Assembly: GCA_963794385.1 (NCBI GenBank)
Contig: CAWCDT010000011.1
Coordinates: 1-64,000, forward strand
Length of the DNA: 64,000 nt
DNA from: Gaiellasilicea sp963794385
GTDB taxonomy: Bacteria > Actinomycetota > Thermoleophilia > Gaiellales > Gaiellaceae
Direction: 5' to 3'
In this document: positions 1 through 8,678 of the stretch, one piece after another
How positions within the stretch are numbered: the stretch's first letter is position 1
How the letters are laid out: the number at the start of each line of letters is the position of its first letter
Made by a program: the position numbers and the translations under genes
The notes under the pieces: generated by a model
What the model was told of the DNA's origin: nothing
Databases searched by the model: none
The model's input: only the letters and a program-made list of their open reading frames with translations

Positions 1-769
1 AGCGGCGGATGCGTGACGAAGAGCGCCGCCAGCCCCTCCTCGGCGAACGGGTTGACCGTGTAGAGCGGCTCGGTCGCCGGGTTGGCGCGGAACTCGACGA
101 GCTCGCTCGCCGCGGTCGAGGCGGAGCGAGCGCGTCGGCGAGCCCATGCGGGGACCCGCACAGCTCGCGCCGCGTCGCGATCGGCCGCGAACTCCCGCTT
201 CGGCGAGAGCAGGAGGTGCACGAATGCCGCTGCGGCGGCCCGAGCACGAGCAGCAGCGCCCGCTCGAGCCAGCCGCCGATGCGCGAGAGCTCGACCAGCG
301 ACGGCGGCCAGCATGACTGCGACGACTGCACCAGCACGTCGCGGCTGCGGATGTGCGCGAGCTCGTGCGCGAGCACGCCCTCGAGCTCGGCCGGCGGAAG
401 CGCGGCGAGCAGGCCGGTCAGACCGCGATCGCGGAACCGCGCGGGCCGCGGCCCGCCGCGAGCGCCCGCGGAAGCCGTCGGCGAGGAGGTAGAGCTTCGG
501 CGGCGACACGCCGAGCCGCCGACGAGCGCTCGACGGTCGAATGCAGGAGCGGGGCCTCGGCGAGCGCGCACTCGCGCGCGCCGAGCATGCCGAGGATCAC
601 GCGGTCGCCGTAGCAGTACACCGCGGCCGCGGCGAGCAGCGCGCAGAAGATGAAGATGCGACGCGGTCCGGTAGCCGCCGAGCGACCAGCCGAGCGCGCC
701 GAACGGCGCCGCGAGGATCGCGCACAGCAGCCAGGCCTTCGGCGAGATTCGAGCGGCGGCGCGCAGCAC
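1..769 (-). CDS. M48 family zinc metallopeptidase (HtpX-like), 3' end outside window, frameshifted
   Basis: Membrane-bound zinc peptidase of the HtpX/M48 type. Read leftward from a GTG at 769, the first ~60 residues give two hydrophobic segments (WLLCAILAAPFGALGW, then IFIFCALLAAAAV), followed by YCYGDRVILGMLGARE, which resembles the linker before the catalytic domain. Further on the frame gives LEGVLAHELAHIRSRDVLV, containing the HExxH zinc motif (HELAH). At least two single-base frame changes interrupt it, as in its neighbours, so the gene is probably intact in the organism. The third zinc ligand and the C-terminus lie beyond base 1. HtpX-like enzymes degrade misfolded membrane proteins; the exact subfamily cannot be set from this fragment. 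Confidence 0.7.
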   Translation of the reverse strand, partial: MLRAAARISPKAWLLCAILAAPFGALGWSLGGYRTASHLHLLRAARRGRGVLLRRPRDPRHARRARVRARRGPAPAFDRRALVGGSACRRRSSTSSPTASAGARGGPRPARFRDRGLTGLLAALPPAELEGVLAHELAHIRSRDVLVQSSQSCWPPSLVELSRIGGWLERALLLVLGPPQRHSCTSCSRRSGSSRPIATRRELCGSPHGLADALAPPRPRRASSSSSAPTRRPSRSTRSTRSPRRGWRRSSSRIRR

Positions 770-773
770 GAGC

Positions 774-1030
774 CTAGGGCGTGTCGCCGATACTCGTCGC
801 GCTCGTCCTCGACGAGCCCGCGCGGCGGCCAGTCGGGCTCCGGCGCGTCGCACGGCTCGAGCAGTGGAGCGAGGCGATGTTCTGCAGCGGAATGAGGATG
901 TGGCCGTTCAGCTCGATGTGCGGGACGTCGTCGACGAGCAGTAGGCGGTCAGCACGCCCTCCTGGTACTCGCCGCCGAAGAGCGCGACCTCGACCTGCTC
1001 GCCCTTGTACTTGCTGCTGTAGTCCTCCAC
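774..1030 (-). CDS. Small acidic protein of unknown function, frameshifted
   Basis: Unrecognised protein of about 85 residues. It starts at a GTG (1030) just after the phosphatase stop and reads MEDYSSKYKGEQVEVALF, then EYQEGVLTAYLLVDDVPH and IELNGHILIPLQNIASL. After one more frame change it has an acidic tail (LEPCDAPEPDWPPRGLVEDE). There is no signal peptide or membrane segment. The stop used here (774-776) depends on how the indels are resolved. It sits between the histidine phosphatase and the M48 peptidase on the same strand, probably in one transcript. The beta-rich start could be a small barrel domain, but I cannot name a family. Confidence 0.5.
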
Positions 1031-1043
1031 CGAGCCGCTCAGT

Positions 1044-1594
1044 CTACTGCCGCGAGTATCCGCCGTCCCGACCGCGAGCCGGTAGAAGTCGCAGTTGCCG
1101 ACCAGCGCGTCGACGTCGCTCGCCGAGCGCGTGCTTGCCAGAGCGCGCTCATCGGGCCGCCGTGCGAGACGACGAGCACCTGCTCGCCGGGGTGCGCGGC
1201 GGCGATCTCGTCGCAACGCCGTCGAGCACGCGCTCGCCCATCTCGTCGTGGCTCTCGCCGTCCCCAGCTGGCCGCTCGAGCGCCTCGCGGGAAGCGCTGC
1301 TCGATCTCCGTCGCGCGTCAGCCCGACCACGAGCCGACGTCGATCTCGCGCAGGCGCGCGTCGAGCCTGCACGGGAAGCCCGTCGCGTCGCCGCGACGAT
1401 CTCCGCCGTCTCGCGCGCGCGCGCGAGGTCGCTCGAGTAGACGGCGTCGAGTTCGATCGTCGCGCGAGCGCGTCGGCGAGCTCGCGGGCCTGCTCGCGGC
1501 CGAGCTCGTTGAGCGGCGAGTCCGCGTGTCCCTGCAACCGCAGCTCGCGGTTCCAGTCGGTCTCGCCGTGCCGGGCGAGAAGGATCGTCGTCAC
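1044..1594 (-). CDS. Histidine phosphatase family protein (phosphoglycerate-mutase-like), frameshifted
   Basis: Phosphoric-monoester hydrolase of the histidine phosphatase (branch 1) superfamily. The N-terminus starts at a GTG (1594) and reads TTILLARHGETDWN, where RHGE carries the catalytic histidine; LQGHADSPLNELGREQAREL follows as in cobalamin phosphatase/GpmB-like proteins. The middle is scrambled by several indels, but the second-half histidine region (a GEQVLVVSHGGPM-like reading around 1160-1180) and the ending NCDFYRLAVRDGGY are recognisable. The substrate cannot be set; the family covers sugar phosphates, alpha-ribazole phosphate and proteins. It is divergent from the SDR gene, with 19 bases between the start codons and overlapping -10 elements. 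Confidence 0.75.
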
Positions 1595-1599
1595 GCCGT

Positions 1600-1606
1600 T
1601 ACGCTA
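1600..1606. promoter_or_regulatory. Overlapping divergent -10 elements (bidirectional promoter)
   Basis: The heptamer TACGCTA reads as TACGCT on the plus strand (1600-1605), 8 bases before the SDR ATG. On the minus strand it reads TAGCGT (1606-1601), 6 bases before the phosphatase GTG. Both fit leaderless start sites from one symmetric -10 box. No clear -35 is visible. Confidence 0.45.
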
Positions 1607-1613
1607 GCCGCCG

Positions 1614-2369
1614 ATGGACCTCGGCCTCGCGGACAAGGCGTGCGTCGTCACCGGCTCGACCGGCGGGATCGGGCTCGCGACCGCGCGGCTGCTCGTCGGG
1701 GAAGGCGCGCGCGTCGTGACGTGCGGCCGCGGCGAGAGCGCCCGGGGTCGGCGAGGCGCTGCACGTCGCGCGCCGATCTCTCCGAGCCGGCCGCGCCGGC
1801 GCGCTCGTCGACAGCGGCCGTCGAGGCGCTGGCGGCTCGACGTGCTCGTCAACAACGTCGGCGTCGCCGTCCAGGCGCGTTCGAGGAGGTGACCGACGAG
1901 GAGTGGGAGGAGATGTGGCAGCTGAACGTCATGAGCTACGTGCGCGCGATCCGCGCTGCGCTGCCGCACCTGCGCGCGCGCGGCGCGGCGCGATCGTCAA
2001 CGTCTCCTCCACCGCCGGCAAGCGCCCGTCGACCGGGATGCCGCACTACTCGGTGACGAAGGCGGCGGTGCTCTCGCTCTCGCGCCTCGTCGCCGACCTC
2101 TACGCGGCCGACGGCATCCGCTGCAACGCCGTCACGCCCGGGCCGACCGCGACCGACGCCTGGCTCGGCGAAGGCGGCCTCGCCGACCAGCAGGGCGAGC
2201 GACGCGCGACGAGGTGCTGGCGAAGGTCGGCGCCGGACGGCCGCTCGGCCGGCTCGCCGAGCCGGAGGAGATCGCGGCCGTGATCGTCTTCCTCTCCTCG
2301 GAGCGGCGTCGCTACGTGACCGGCGCCGCCTGGAGCGCCGACGGCGGCACCGTCCCGATCATCATCTGA
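1614..2369 (+). CDS. SDR family NAD(P)-dependent oxidoreductase, frameshifted
   Basis: Short-chain dehydrogenase/reductase of about 250 residues. It begins MDLGLADKACVVTGSTGGIG, holding the TGxxxGIG dinucleotide-binding motif at residues 14-21. It continues with VLVNNVGVAV (the NNxG motif), a serine-containing strand IVNVSSTAGKRPS, the catalytic Y-S-V-T-K (HYSVTKAAVLSLSR), then AVTPGPTATD. It ends GAAWSADGGTVPIII, the usual SDR C-terminus. Indels near 1750, 1790, 1885, 1985 and 2200 move the reading among all three frames, but every catalytic element is present. The substrate is unknown. Confidence 0.85.
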
Positions 2370-2426
2370 GGCCTCTGCGAGCGCTGCCCGGGAGCTGGCT
2401 CCGGCACTCGCGCGATCCGCGCGCGA

Positions 2427-2432
2427 TACGCT
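2427..2432 (+). promoter_or_regulatory. Probable -10 element for dgt-dnaG
   Basis: TACGCT lies 5 bases before the dgt ATG, the same arrangement as at other operon starts in this window, suggesting a leaderless transcript for dgt-dnaG. No convincing -35 is seen. Confidence 0.35.
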
Positions 2433-2437
2433 GACGC

Positions 2438-3400
2438 ATGCCGGAGCTGGCCGGACGGGTCGCGGACGCCTTCGAGGCGCGCGTCCGCGCGAGCACGAGG
2501 AGCGCGCGCTCTCGCCGCTCGCCGTGCGCTCGTACGAGACGCGCGGCCGGCTGCGCGAGGAGGACGAGTGCGGCGTCCGCACGCCGTTCCAGCGCGACCG
2601 CGACCGGATCCTCCACTCGAAGCCGTTTCGGCGGCTGAAGGGCAAGACGCAGGTCTTCATCGACCCGGCCGGCGACCACTACCGAACGCGCATGACGCAC
2701 ACGCTCGAGACGACCGGGATCGCGCGCGTCGTCGCGCGCGCGCTGCGGCTGAACGAGGACCTGACCGAGGCGATCGGCCTCGGCCACGACATCGGTCACC
2801 CGCCGTTCGGCCACGCCGGCGAGGACGCGCTCGACCGCTGCTCCGCGAGCGCTTCGGCACCGGCTTCCGCCACAACGAGCAGTCGCTCGCGGATCGCCGA
2901 GGCGCTGAACCTCACCGCCGAGGTGCGCGACGGGATCCTCACGCACACCGGGCCGCGGGAGCCGCGAGACGCTCGAGGGGAAGATCGTGCGGCTCGTCGA
3001 CCGCGTCGCCTACATCAACCACGACATCGACGACGCGATCCGCTGCGGGCTCCTCGCGCCGGACGACCTGCCGCGCGACGAGATCGAGCTGCTCGGCGCG
3101 ACCGGCTCGCGCCGGATCGACACGCTCGTCCACGACCTGGTCGAGACGCTCCGAGCGCGCCGGCGACATCGTCCAGAGCGAGGAGGTCGGCGCGGCGATG
3201 CTCGCGCTGCGCGCGTTCATGTTCGAGCGCGTCTACCTCGGCGAGCACGCGCGCGGCGAGCACGAGCGCGCGCACGCGACGATCGTCGCGCGATCTTCGA
3301 CCACCTCGTCGAGCGCGGCGACTCGGAGGACGGAGATCCGCGACTTCGTCTCCGGCATGACCGACCGGTTCGCGCTCGCGTACGCCGAGCGCGACTCTAG
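2438..3400 (+). CDS. dgt: Deoxyguanosinetriphosphate triphosphohydrolase-like protein (HD domain), frameshifted
   Basis: dGTPase-type HD-domain hydrolase that releases tripolyphosphate from dNTPs and so trims the nucleotide pool. The N-terminus reads MPELAGRVADAFEARVRAEH, then RTPFQRDRDRILHSKPFRRL and KTQVFIDPAGDHYRTRMTHT. The metal site is in HTLETTGIARVVARAL and GLGHDIGHPPFGHAGE (the HD motif). The C-terminal half (DGILTHTG, RIAYINHDIDDAIRCG, GMTDRFALAYAE) fits the bacterial dNTPase group. Indels occur at about 2495, 2840, 2890, 2965, 3150, 3290 and 3385. The stop near 3398 is followed directly by dnaG, the common actinobacterial dgt-dnaG order. Confidence 0.88.
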
Positions 3401-5059
3401 ATGGCGCGGATCAAGGACGCGTCGGTCCGGGAGGTCGTCGCCGCGGCCGACATGGTCGAGGTCGTCTCCGGCCGGACGCCGCTGCGCCGGGCGGGCGCGC
3501 GCTACACCGGCCGCTGCCCCTTCCACGAGGAGCGGACGCCGAGCTTCTCCGTCAACCCGGTCGACAAGCTCTACTACTGCTTCGGCTGCGGCAAGGGCGG
3601 CGACGTGATCACGTTCGTCCGCGAGACCGAGAACCTCGACTTCGCCGGCGCGGTCGAGTGGCTCGCCGAGCGCTTCCGCGTCACGCTCGAGTACGAGGAG
3701 GCCTCGCCGCAGCTCGAGGAGGCGCGCAAGCGCCGCGAGCGGCTCCACGCCGTGCTCGACCAGGCGGCCGGCGTTCTACGAGCGCCACCTCTGGGAGACC
3801 GCGGCCGGCGAGCCGGTGCGCGCCTACCTCGCGGGCCGCGGGCTCGGCGAGGCGGTCTGCCGCGAGTTCCGGCTCGGGCTCTCGCCGGGGCAGCGGGCTC
3901 GCGCAGAAGGCGCGCGAGAAGGGATTCACGCCCGACGAGCTGCGCGCCGCCGGGCTCGACGAACGCGCGCGGCAACGACTACTTCCCGCGGCGGCTGATG
4001 TTCCCGCTCGCCGACGCGCGCGGCCGGATCGTCGGCTTCCAGGCGCGCAAGCTGCACGACGACGATCCGCTGCGCGGCAAGTACGTCAACTCGCCCGAGG
4101 GCGAGCTCTTCCACAAGTCGGCGATCCTCTACGGCCTCCACCTCGCCCGCACGGCGATCGCGAAGCAGGAGCGCGCCGTCGTCGTCGAGGGAAACACGGA
4201 CGTGATCGCGCTGCGCCAGGCCGGGTTCGAGCCGGTCGTCGCGTCGATGGGCACGGCGCTGACCGAGCGGCAGCTGAAGGAGCTGCAGCGGCTGACGCGC
4301 CGCCTCTACCTCTGCTTCGACTCCGACGCGGCCGGCGAGGAGGCGACGCTGCGCGGGATGGAGCTCGCGACGTCGCTCGGCTTCGACGTCCGCGTCGTGA
4401 CGCTGCCGAAGGGGCAGGATCCGGCCGACGCGCCGGCCGGGTTCGAGGAGCGGCTCGGCGGTGCCGAGAGCTACGTCCTCTACCGCGTCCGGCTCGAGCT
4501 CGACCGCGACGCCCGACCGGCAGGAGGCGTTCGTGCGCGCGCGCGAGGTGCTCGCAGCGCACCGAGGACTCGCCCGAGCGGCAGGACGCGCTGCGCCTGC
4601 TCGCGGACCGGCTCGACCTGCCGAGGGAGACGCTCGCCGGGCTGGCGCCGAAGGGCGGCGGCGCGCACGCTCGCCGAGGACCTCTCGCCGAAGCTGCTCG
4701 AGAAGGGCGACCGGCTCGAGCGCGACGCGCTCGCCGCGTGCGTCGCGCACCCGTCGCTCGTGCAAGCTGCTCGCCGAGCTCTCGCCCGAGCACTTCGACT
4801 CGGAGCTGCACCGGCGCTTCCGCGCGCACCTCGTCGACGGCGGGGAGGAGGACGAGCGAGCTGGTCGCGCTTCGCGCCGAGCTCGACGCGCGCGGCGCGC
4901 CGGGAGGGGCTCGACGAGCGGACCGGCAAGGAGCTGCTGCTGCAACCTGCGCGAGCGGCGGCTGCGCCGCGAGCTCGCGCGACGCCGAGCTCGACCGCGT
5001 GAAGGAGCTGCAGAGCGCGCTCGCACGCGTCCGCGACGCGATCGCTCGAGCTGGCCTGA
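3401..5059 (+). CDS. dnaG: DNA primase DnaG, frameshifted
   Basis: Synthesises RNA primers at the replication fork. It starts MARIKDASVREVVAAADMVE; the CHC2 zinc finger follows (CPFHEERTPSFSVNP, then YYCFGCGKGGDVITF, residues ~38-65). Next come the catalytic core with YFPRRLMFPLADARGRIVGF and GKYVNSPEGELFHKSAILYG. The TOPRIM domain shows VVEGNTDVIALRQAGF (acidic E), then YLCFDSDAAGEEATLRG (DxD). The C-terminal helicase-binding part is badly frame-scrambled (indels near 3772, 3895, 3960, 4510, 4550, 4660, 4763, 4850, 4943). The end used is a TGA at 5057 reached after one frame change. tRNA-Asn follows 39 bases later. Confidence 0.92.
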
Positions 5060-5098
5060 GCCGCCGGCGGACGCGCGGCTACAATCCGCCGGCTGCGT

Positions 5099-5171
5099 TC
5101 CCGCGTAGCTCAATTGGCAGAGCATCCGGCTGTTAACCGGAGGGTTGTTGGTTCGAGTCCAACCGCGGGAG
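5099..5171 (+). tRNA. tRNA-Asn (anticodon GTT)
   Basis: All four arms fold cleanly. The acceptor is TCCCGCG (5099-5105) with CGCGGGA (5164-5170), and the D stem is GCTC/GAGC. The anticodon stem TCCGG/CCGGA encloses CTGTTAA, so the anticodon is GTT. The T arm is GTTGG-TTCGAGT-CCAAC. The discriminator base is G at 5171 and CCA is not encoded. It sits just downstream of dnaG and ahead of a T-rich terminator. Confidence 0.95.
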
Positions 5172-5203
5172 TCACGAACTCCCTGCAAAGGGCCAGAACT
5201 GGG

Positions 5204-5231
5204 AAGGGCGCGCCGTGAAGCGCCCTTTTTT
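5204..5231 (+). terminator. Rho-independent terminator after tRNA-Asn
   Basis: AAGGGCGC (5204-5211) pairs with GCGCCCTT (5220-5227) across an 8-base loop and runs into a T tract (5226-5231). It is 33 bases past the tRNA end and should close the dnaG/tRNA transcript. Confidence 0.8.
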
Positions 5232-5288
5232 GTACCCAACTTTGTACCCCCGGCGGCCCCAGAAGCGTTTGTCGGCGATCACGACCTC

Positions 5289-5321
5289 CGGAGGGGCCCG
5301 GCGATTTCCCGGGCCCCTCCG
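5289..5321. repeat. Perfect 13-bp inverted repeat between convergent genes
   Basis: CGGAGGGGCCCGG (5289-5301) is complementary to CCGGGCCCCTCCG (5309-5321) with a 7-base loop. It lies 38 bases past the stop of the leftward collagen-like gene and between two convergent transcripts, so it probably ends that transcript, although there is no T tract. Confidence 0.6.
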
Positions 5322-5358
5322 AGTATGAGTGATGTAGCCGAGCGCTGAAGCCCTACAG

Positions 5359-6283
5359 CTACGACGCCGTCACACGGAAGCTGCTTGCACCGCCCGACGC
5401 AGTACCGAAGAGCAGATCGACGGCCGCGTTGGTGCACGCCGGCCGGCGGTTGATGGTCGCGGCCGGGGAGTTGAGACTGCCAAAGCAGGACGTGGGACTA
5501 CTCACGACCCCGCCGTTGTTGCTCGTGAATCCGGTCATGCCGGTGACAGCCCAGCGATCCGAACCGGCAATGCTCCCCAGAGCGCGATAGATCCGCTCGG
5601 CCGCACGACGGTCACAGTGCAGCCGGGACTTCCCGGCAACGCCAGGGTTTGAGTGCCTCCGGGCCAGCTGTACAACGCGGCAACGGGTGGATGCCGTGAT
5701 GTTGAACGTGATCACGCTGTTCGCCGGACACGTCGCCCCGACGTTCACTCGCGTGCAGATGAGGCCACCGGCTGCATCGAACCCGGTGATGACTTGGCCG
5801 CTCGGGCAGGATTTCCCCGCGAGCGACGGCCCAGCGGCCCCGCGGCCCGCTGCCCCTGCGGCCCAGCGGGCCCCTGCGACCCAGCGGGCCCCTGCGGCCC
5901 GGTGGCGCCGGTGTCACCCTGCGGACCGGCGGGGCCGACGGGGCCCCGCAGGCCCCGCGGTCCATCCGGTCGCTGCGGCCCTGCGGCCCCGGCGGCCCGG
6001 TCTGGTTCCACGAGATCGGGGTTTCGCTCTTTCGACAGCTGTCGGTCGCCGGATCGATGACACGCAGCTGGCCGCTTACCTGAGCGTGATCGTCGTCATC
6101 GCTTGAAGCCGACTTGACGCCGTGCTCGTCATCGTCGTCGTCATCGCGTGTAGGCGACTTGTAACAGCCGTTGATCACGCCGCCGCCGCCGATTTCTGCG
6201 ACGGCGTAGGTGACGCCGCCTGCGATCGCCACGATCGCGACGGCGGTGATTGCCAGAGCAATGCGGCTAAAGCGCATGCGCAT
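5359..6283 (-). CDS. Secreted or anchored collagen-like repeat protein, frameshifted
   Basis: Surface or extracellular protein of about 307 residues. The ATG at 6283 is chosen because AGGAGG lies 7 bases upstream. The start MRMRFSRIALAITAVAIVAI is a signal peptide or membrane anchor, followed by VINGCYKSPT and an Asp-run linker (DDDDDD, then SSDDDDH). A LRVIDPATDSCRKSE strand leads to SWNQTGPPGPQG and a collagen-type Gly-Pro-X tract of roughly 30 triplets (such as GPVGPAGPQGDTGATGPQ). The globular C-terminal part contains CPANSVITFN, FTSNNGG and CTNAAVDLLFG. At least two indels split it across frames. The triplet tract is real protein repeat, not CRISPR. The function is presumably structural or adhesive. 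Confidence 0.75.
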
Positions 6284-6449
6284 GGCTGGCCCTCCTGTTC
6301 GTTCGTCCCTGGCGCCCACGACGCCGCAGAACTCGAGGGCCTATCCAGACCAGCCTAGGACAGTACGACAATTGTGTCTAGTGGTCGAACGGGCCGGTTG
6401 GACCGGGGGCAGCGGGGCTGTCCGGGCCGCCCTTTAGCCAAAAGCCCGC

Positions 6450-6665
6450 CTATTCCGGCTCGTACCGTTGTTGCGCCTGCCGGCGATCTGTCACCCAACC
6501 GAACCCGAGCAGCACGAGCGCGAGGAAGATGAACATGCCGAGGAAGCCCCAGGCGTAAACCGCGCGCCACAGGATCAGCACGACGATCAGCACCGCGAAA
6601 CCGATGGCGACCGCTAGGCCAGCGAGCTTTGCATAGAAACTGAAGCCGAGGCCTTGGTCGTCCAT
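6450..6665 (-). CDS. Small two-helix membrane protein
   Basis: A 71-residue protein starting MDDQGLGFSFYAKLAGLAVA. Two hydrophobic segments (about residues 13-33 and 36-57) surround an Arg/Tyr/Trp turn, and the tail is polar (TDRRQAQQRYEPE). The ATG at 6665 is chosen over upstream in-frame starts because the membrane domain follows at a normal distance. I do not recognise a family; short actinobacterial membrane proteins of this shape are common and uncharacterised. It stands alone between the collagen-like gene and the divergent cell-wall hydrolase. Confidence 0.55.
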   Translation of the reverse strand: MDDQGLGFSFYAKLAGLAVAIGFAVLIVVLILWRAVYAWGFLGMFIFLALVLLGFGWVTDRRQAQQRYEPE

Positions 6666-6766
6666 CTGAGTGCGAGTATGGACGAAGTCACGTTCCGCGT
6701 CTATCGCCTCGGCGCAGATGTTGTGCATTTGTAAAGAGTTGCAGGAGCCCACGGCCGGGTCCCCAA

Positions 6767-7868
6767 ATGGTCCGTCCCGTGCGTCTGCGTCTTGCTCTCA
6801 CGACAGCGGTTGCCGCCGGCGTGCTTGCCGGGGTACCGCCGGCGAACGCGGCGTCCGCTGCCTGACCCGGAGATCGCCGGGCTCCAGGTCGCCCTGCGCT
6901 CGAAGGGGCTCTACTTCGGCCGGATCGACGGCGTCGCGGGGCCGATGACCGCGAAAGGGCTGCGCACCTTCCAGCGGCTGGTGAAGCTCCCCGTCGACGG
7001 CGAGCTCGGGCCGCGGACGCGCGCACGAGCTCGGTGCGCTCGGGCGGCCGCTCGTCTCGCGCCGCGTCCTCGTCCAGGGGAGCTACGGCTGGGACGTGTC
7101 CACGCTGCAGTTCCAGCTCGCCCGCGCCGGCCACCTGCGCCTGCTCGACGTCGACGGGCACTTCGGCGCGTCGACGCGGGCGGGGCTGACCCGGTTCCAG
7201 CGCACGCGCGGCCTCTCGGTCGACGGGATCTCCGGCCCGGCGACCCTGACCGCCTTCGGCCAGGGAGGCCGGACGCCGGTCTGACCCGTGTGACGGCGAC
7301 GACGATCGCGTACACGGTGCGCCCGGGCGACACGCTCGCCGGGATCGCCGCCAAGCACCGGACGACGGTGCACGCGGTCGCCAAGGCGAACAACATCGAG
7401 TCGCCCAACCTCGTGCTCGAAGGAGCCACGCTGCGCCTGCCCGGCTCGGTCACGCCCGGCCCCGCCGAGGAGCTGAGCCGCTCGACCGTGCGCGCCCACA
7501 TCGACAAGTGGGCGAACCACTACGGCGTCCCCGTCAGCCTCGCCAGGGCGCTCGCCTGGCAGGAGTCCGGGTTCCAGACGAACGTGACGTCGTCCACCGG
7601 CGCTTGGGGGCCGATGCAGGTGATGCCCGCAACATGGAAGTTCGTCGAGACGTTCATCCTCGGCCGCAGGGTGGCGCGAACGGGCGAGGGCGGAATCGAG
7701 ATCGGGATGACGCTCCTCGACCACCTGCTCAAGCGGTTCGACGGCAACCAGCGCCTGGCGCTCGGCGCCTGGTATCAGGGCGAGAAGGCCGTGCGCGAGC
7801 GGGGCCTCTACGACGAGACGAAGACGTTCGTCGCCAACGTGCTCGCGCTCACGGGTCGTCCCCTCTAG
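6767..7868 (+). CDS. Secreted cell-wall hydrolase: two peptidoglycan-binding domains, LysM, lytic transglycosylase; frameshifted
   Basis: Predicted peptidoglycan-cleaving enzyme. The ATG at 6767 opens a signal peptide (MVRPVRLRLALTTAVAAG, cut near PANA). After an indel near 6863 comes a first PG-binding helix bundle (IAGLQVALRSKGLYFGRIDG ... LRTFQRLVKLPVDGELGP) and a second (LQFQLARAGHLRLLDVDGHF ... LTRFQRTRGLSVDGISGP). A LysM motif follows (YTVRPGDTLAGIAAKHRT ... NNIESPNLVLEGATLRLP). The C-terminal SLT domain has ALAWQESGFQ, carrying the catalytic Glu, then GAWGPMQVMPATW and ALGAWYQGEKAV. The last ~190 residues are in one clean frame. The 3' end overlaps the convergent isomerase gene by 20 bases. 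Confidence 0.88.
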
Positions 7869-8678
7869 CGATGCCAGCGCGGCGACCGCGGCATACGCGC
7901 GCTGCCGCCTCGTCGACCTCGAGCGACCAGAGCGAGTCCGGCTGCCCGGGGTCGCCGAAGATCTCGACGTCCCAGGCTCCGCGCCAGCCCGCGTCCCGCA
8001 GCCGCCCATCAGCTCGGCGGCGCGACGCCGTCGCCGGGTAGGGCGCGGTCGCCGCGCCCGTCGGCGAACCACTCGGCGACGTGGACGCCCGTGATCCGGT
8101 CGACGTTGCTCGGCCAGATGGCGCTCGACGTCCGGCGAGTCGCCGAGATGCCAGAGGTCGACCATGATCCCGACATCGGGCAGGCCGGCCTCGTCGAGCA
8201 GGTCGAGGGTCTCGGGGATCGTCGTGATCAGCGTGAGCCCGTCGCGCTCGGAGGCATGGATCGGCTCGAGACCGAGCCGAACGCTCGCGTCGTCGGCGGC
8301 GGCGGCGATCCGGCGCAGGCCGTCGATCACGAGCTGCCGCGCCTCGTCCTCGTCCCGGTCGCCGGCCGGCCCGGTCAGGCAGAGCACGCAGTCGGGCTCG
8401 AGCGGCGCGAACCGGTGCATCGACGCGCAGAGCGAGCGGATGCGCTCCTCGACGTCCTGCGGGCCCTCGATCACCGCGTTCGGCAGGATCGACGGCACGG
8501 CCGGGACGCAGTTGGTCACCTGCAGGCCGCTCGCGCGCAGCGCCGCCAGGTCGTCCTCGTCGTCGCCGAGCTTCATCTCCCAGATCCCGATCCCGTCGAA
8601 GCCCGCCGCCGAATAGGCGCGGAGGTCGTCGCGGAAGCTCGCGGCGACGGTCGAGATCTCGCTCAGCGACAGCTTCAC
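7849..8678 (-). CDS. Sugar phosphate isomerase/epimerase family TIM-barrel protein, frameshifted
   Basis: AP-endonuclease-2/xylose-isomerase-like TIM barrel of about 275 residues. The start is a GTG (8678) overlapping the upstream FAD oxidoreductase stop as GTGA. Motifs include LRAYSAAGFDGIGIWEMKLG, CVLCLTGPAGDRDEDEAR, LGLEPIHASERDGL (metal-site Glu/His) and VGIMVDLWHLGDSPDV (second metal-site Asp/His). The last third is displaced by two indels and resumes as GAWDVEIFGDPGQPDSLWSL. Such enzymes isomerise sugars, inositols or hydroxypyruvate; the substrate cannot be assigned. Confidence 0.8.

Noticed and set aside
5820..5990. Short tandem GGGCCC-type repeats that could be a CRISPR or satellite
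   Set aside because: Period is 9 bases and encodes Gly-Pro-X collagen triplets; there are no spacers.
5099..6283. tRNA-Asn as an integration site for a mobile island
   Set aside because: No integrase, no repeat of the tRNA 3' end and no change in composition was seen downstream.
6767..6870. In-frame TGA after the signal peptide of the cell-wall hydrolase as a second Sec codon
   Set aside because: Homology resumes in a different frame right after it, so it is a frameshift and not a recoded stop.
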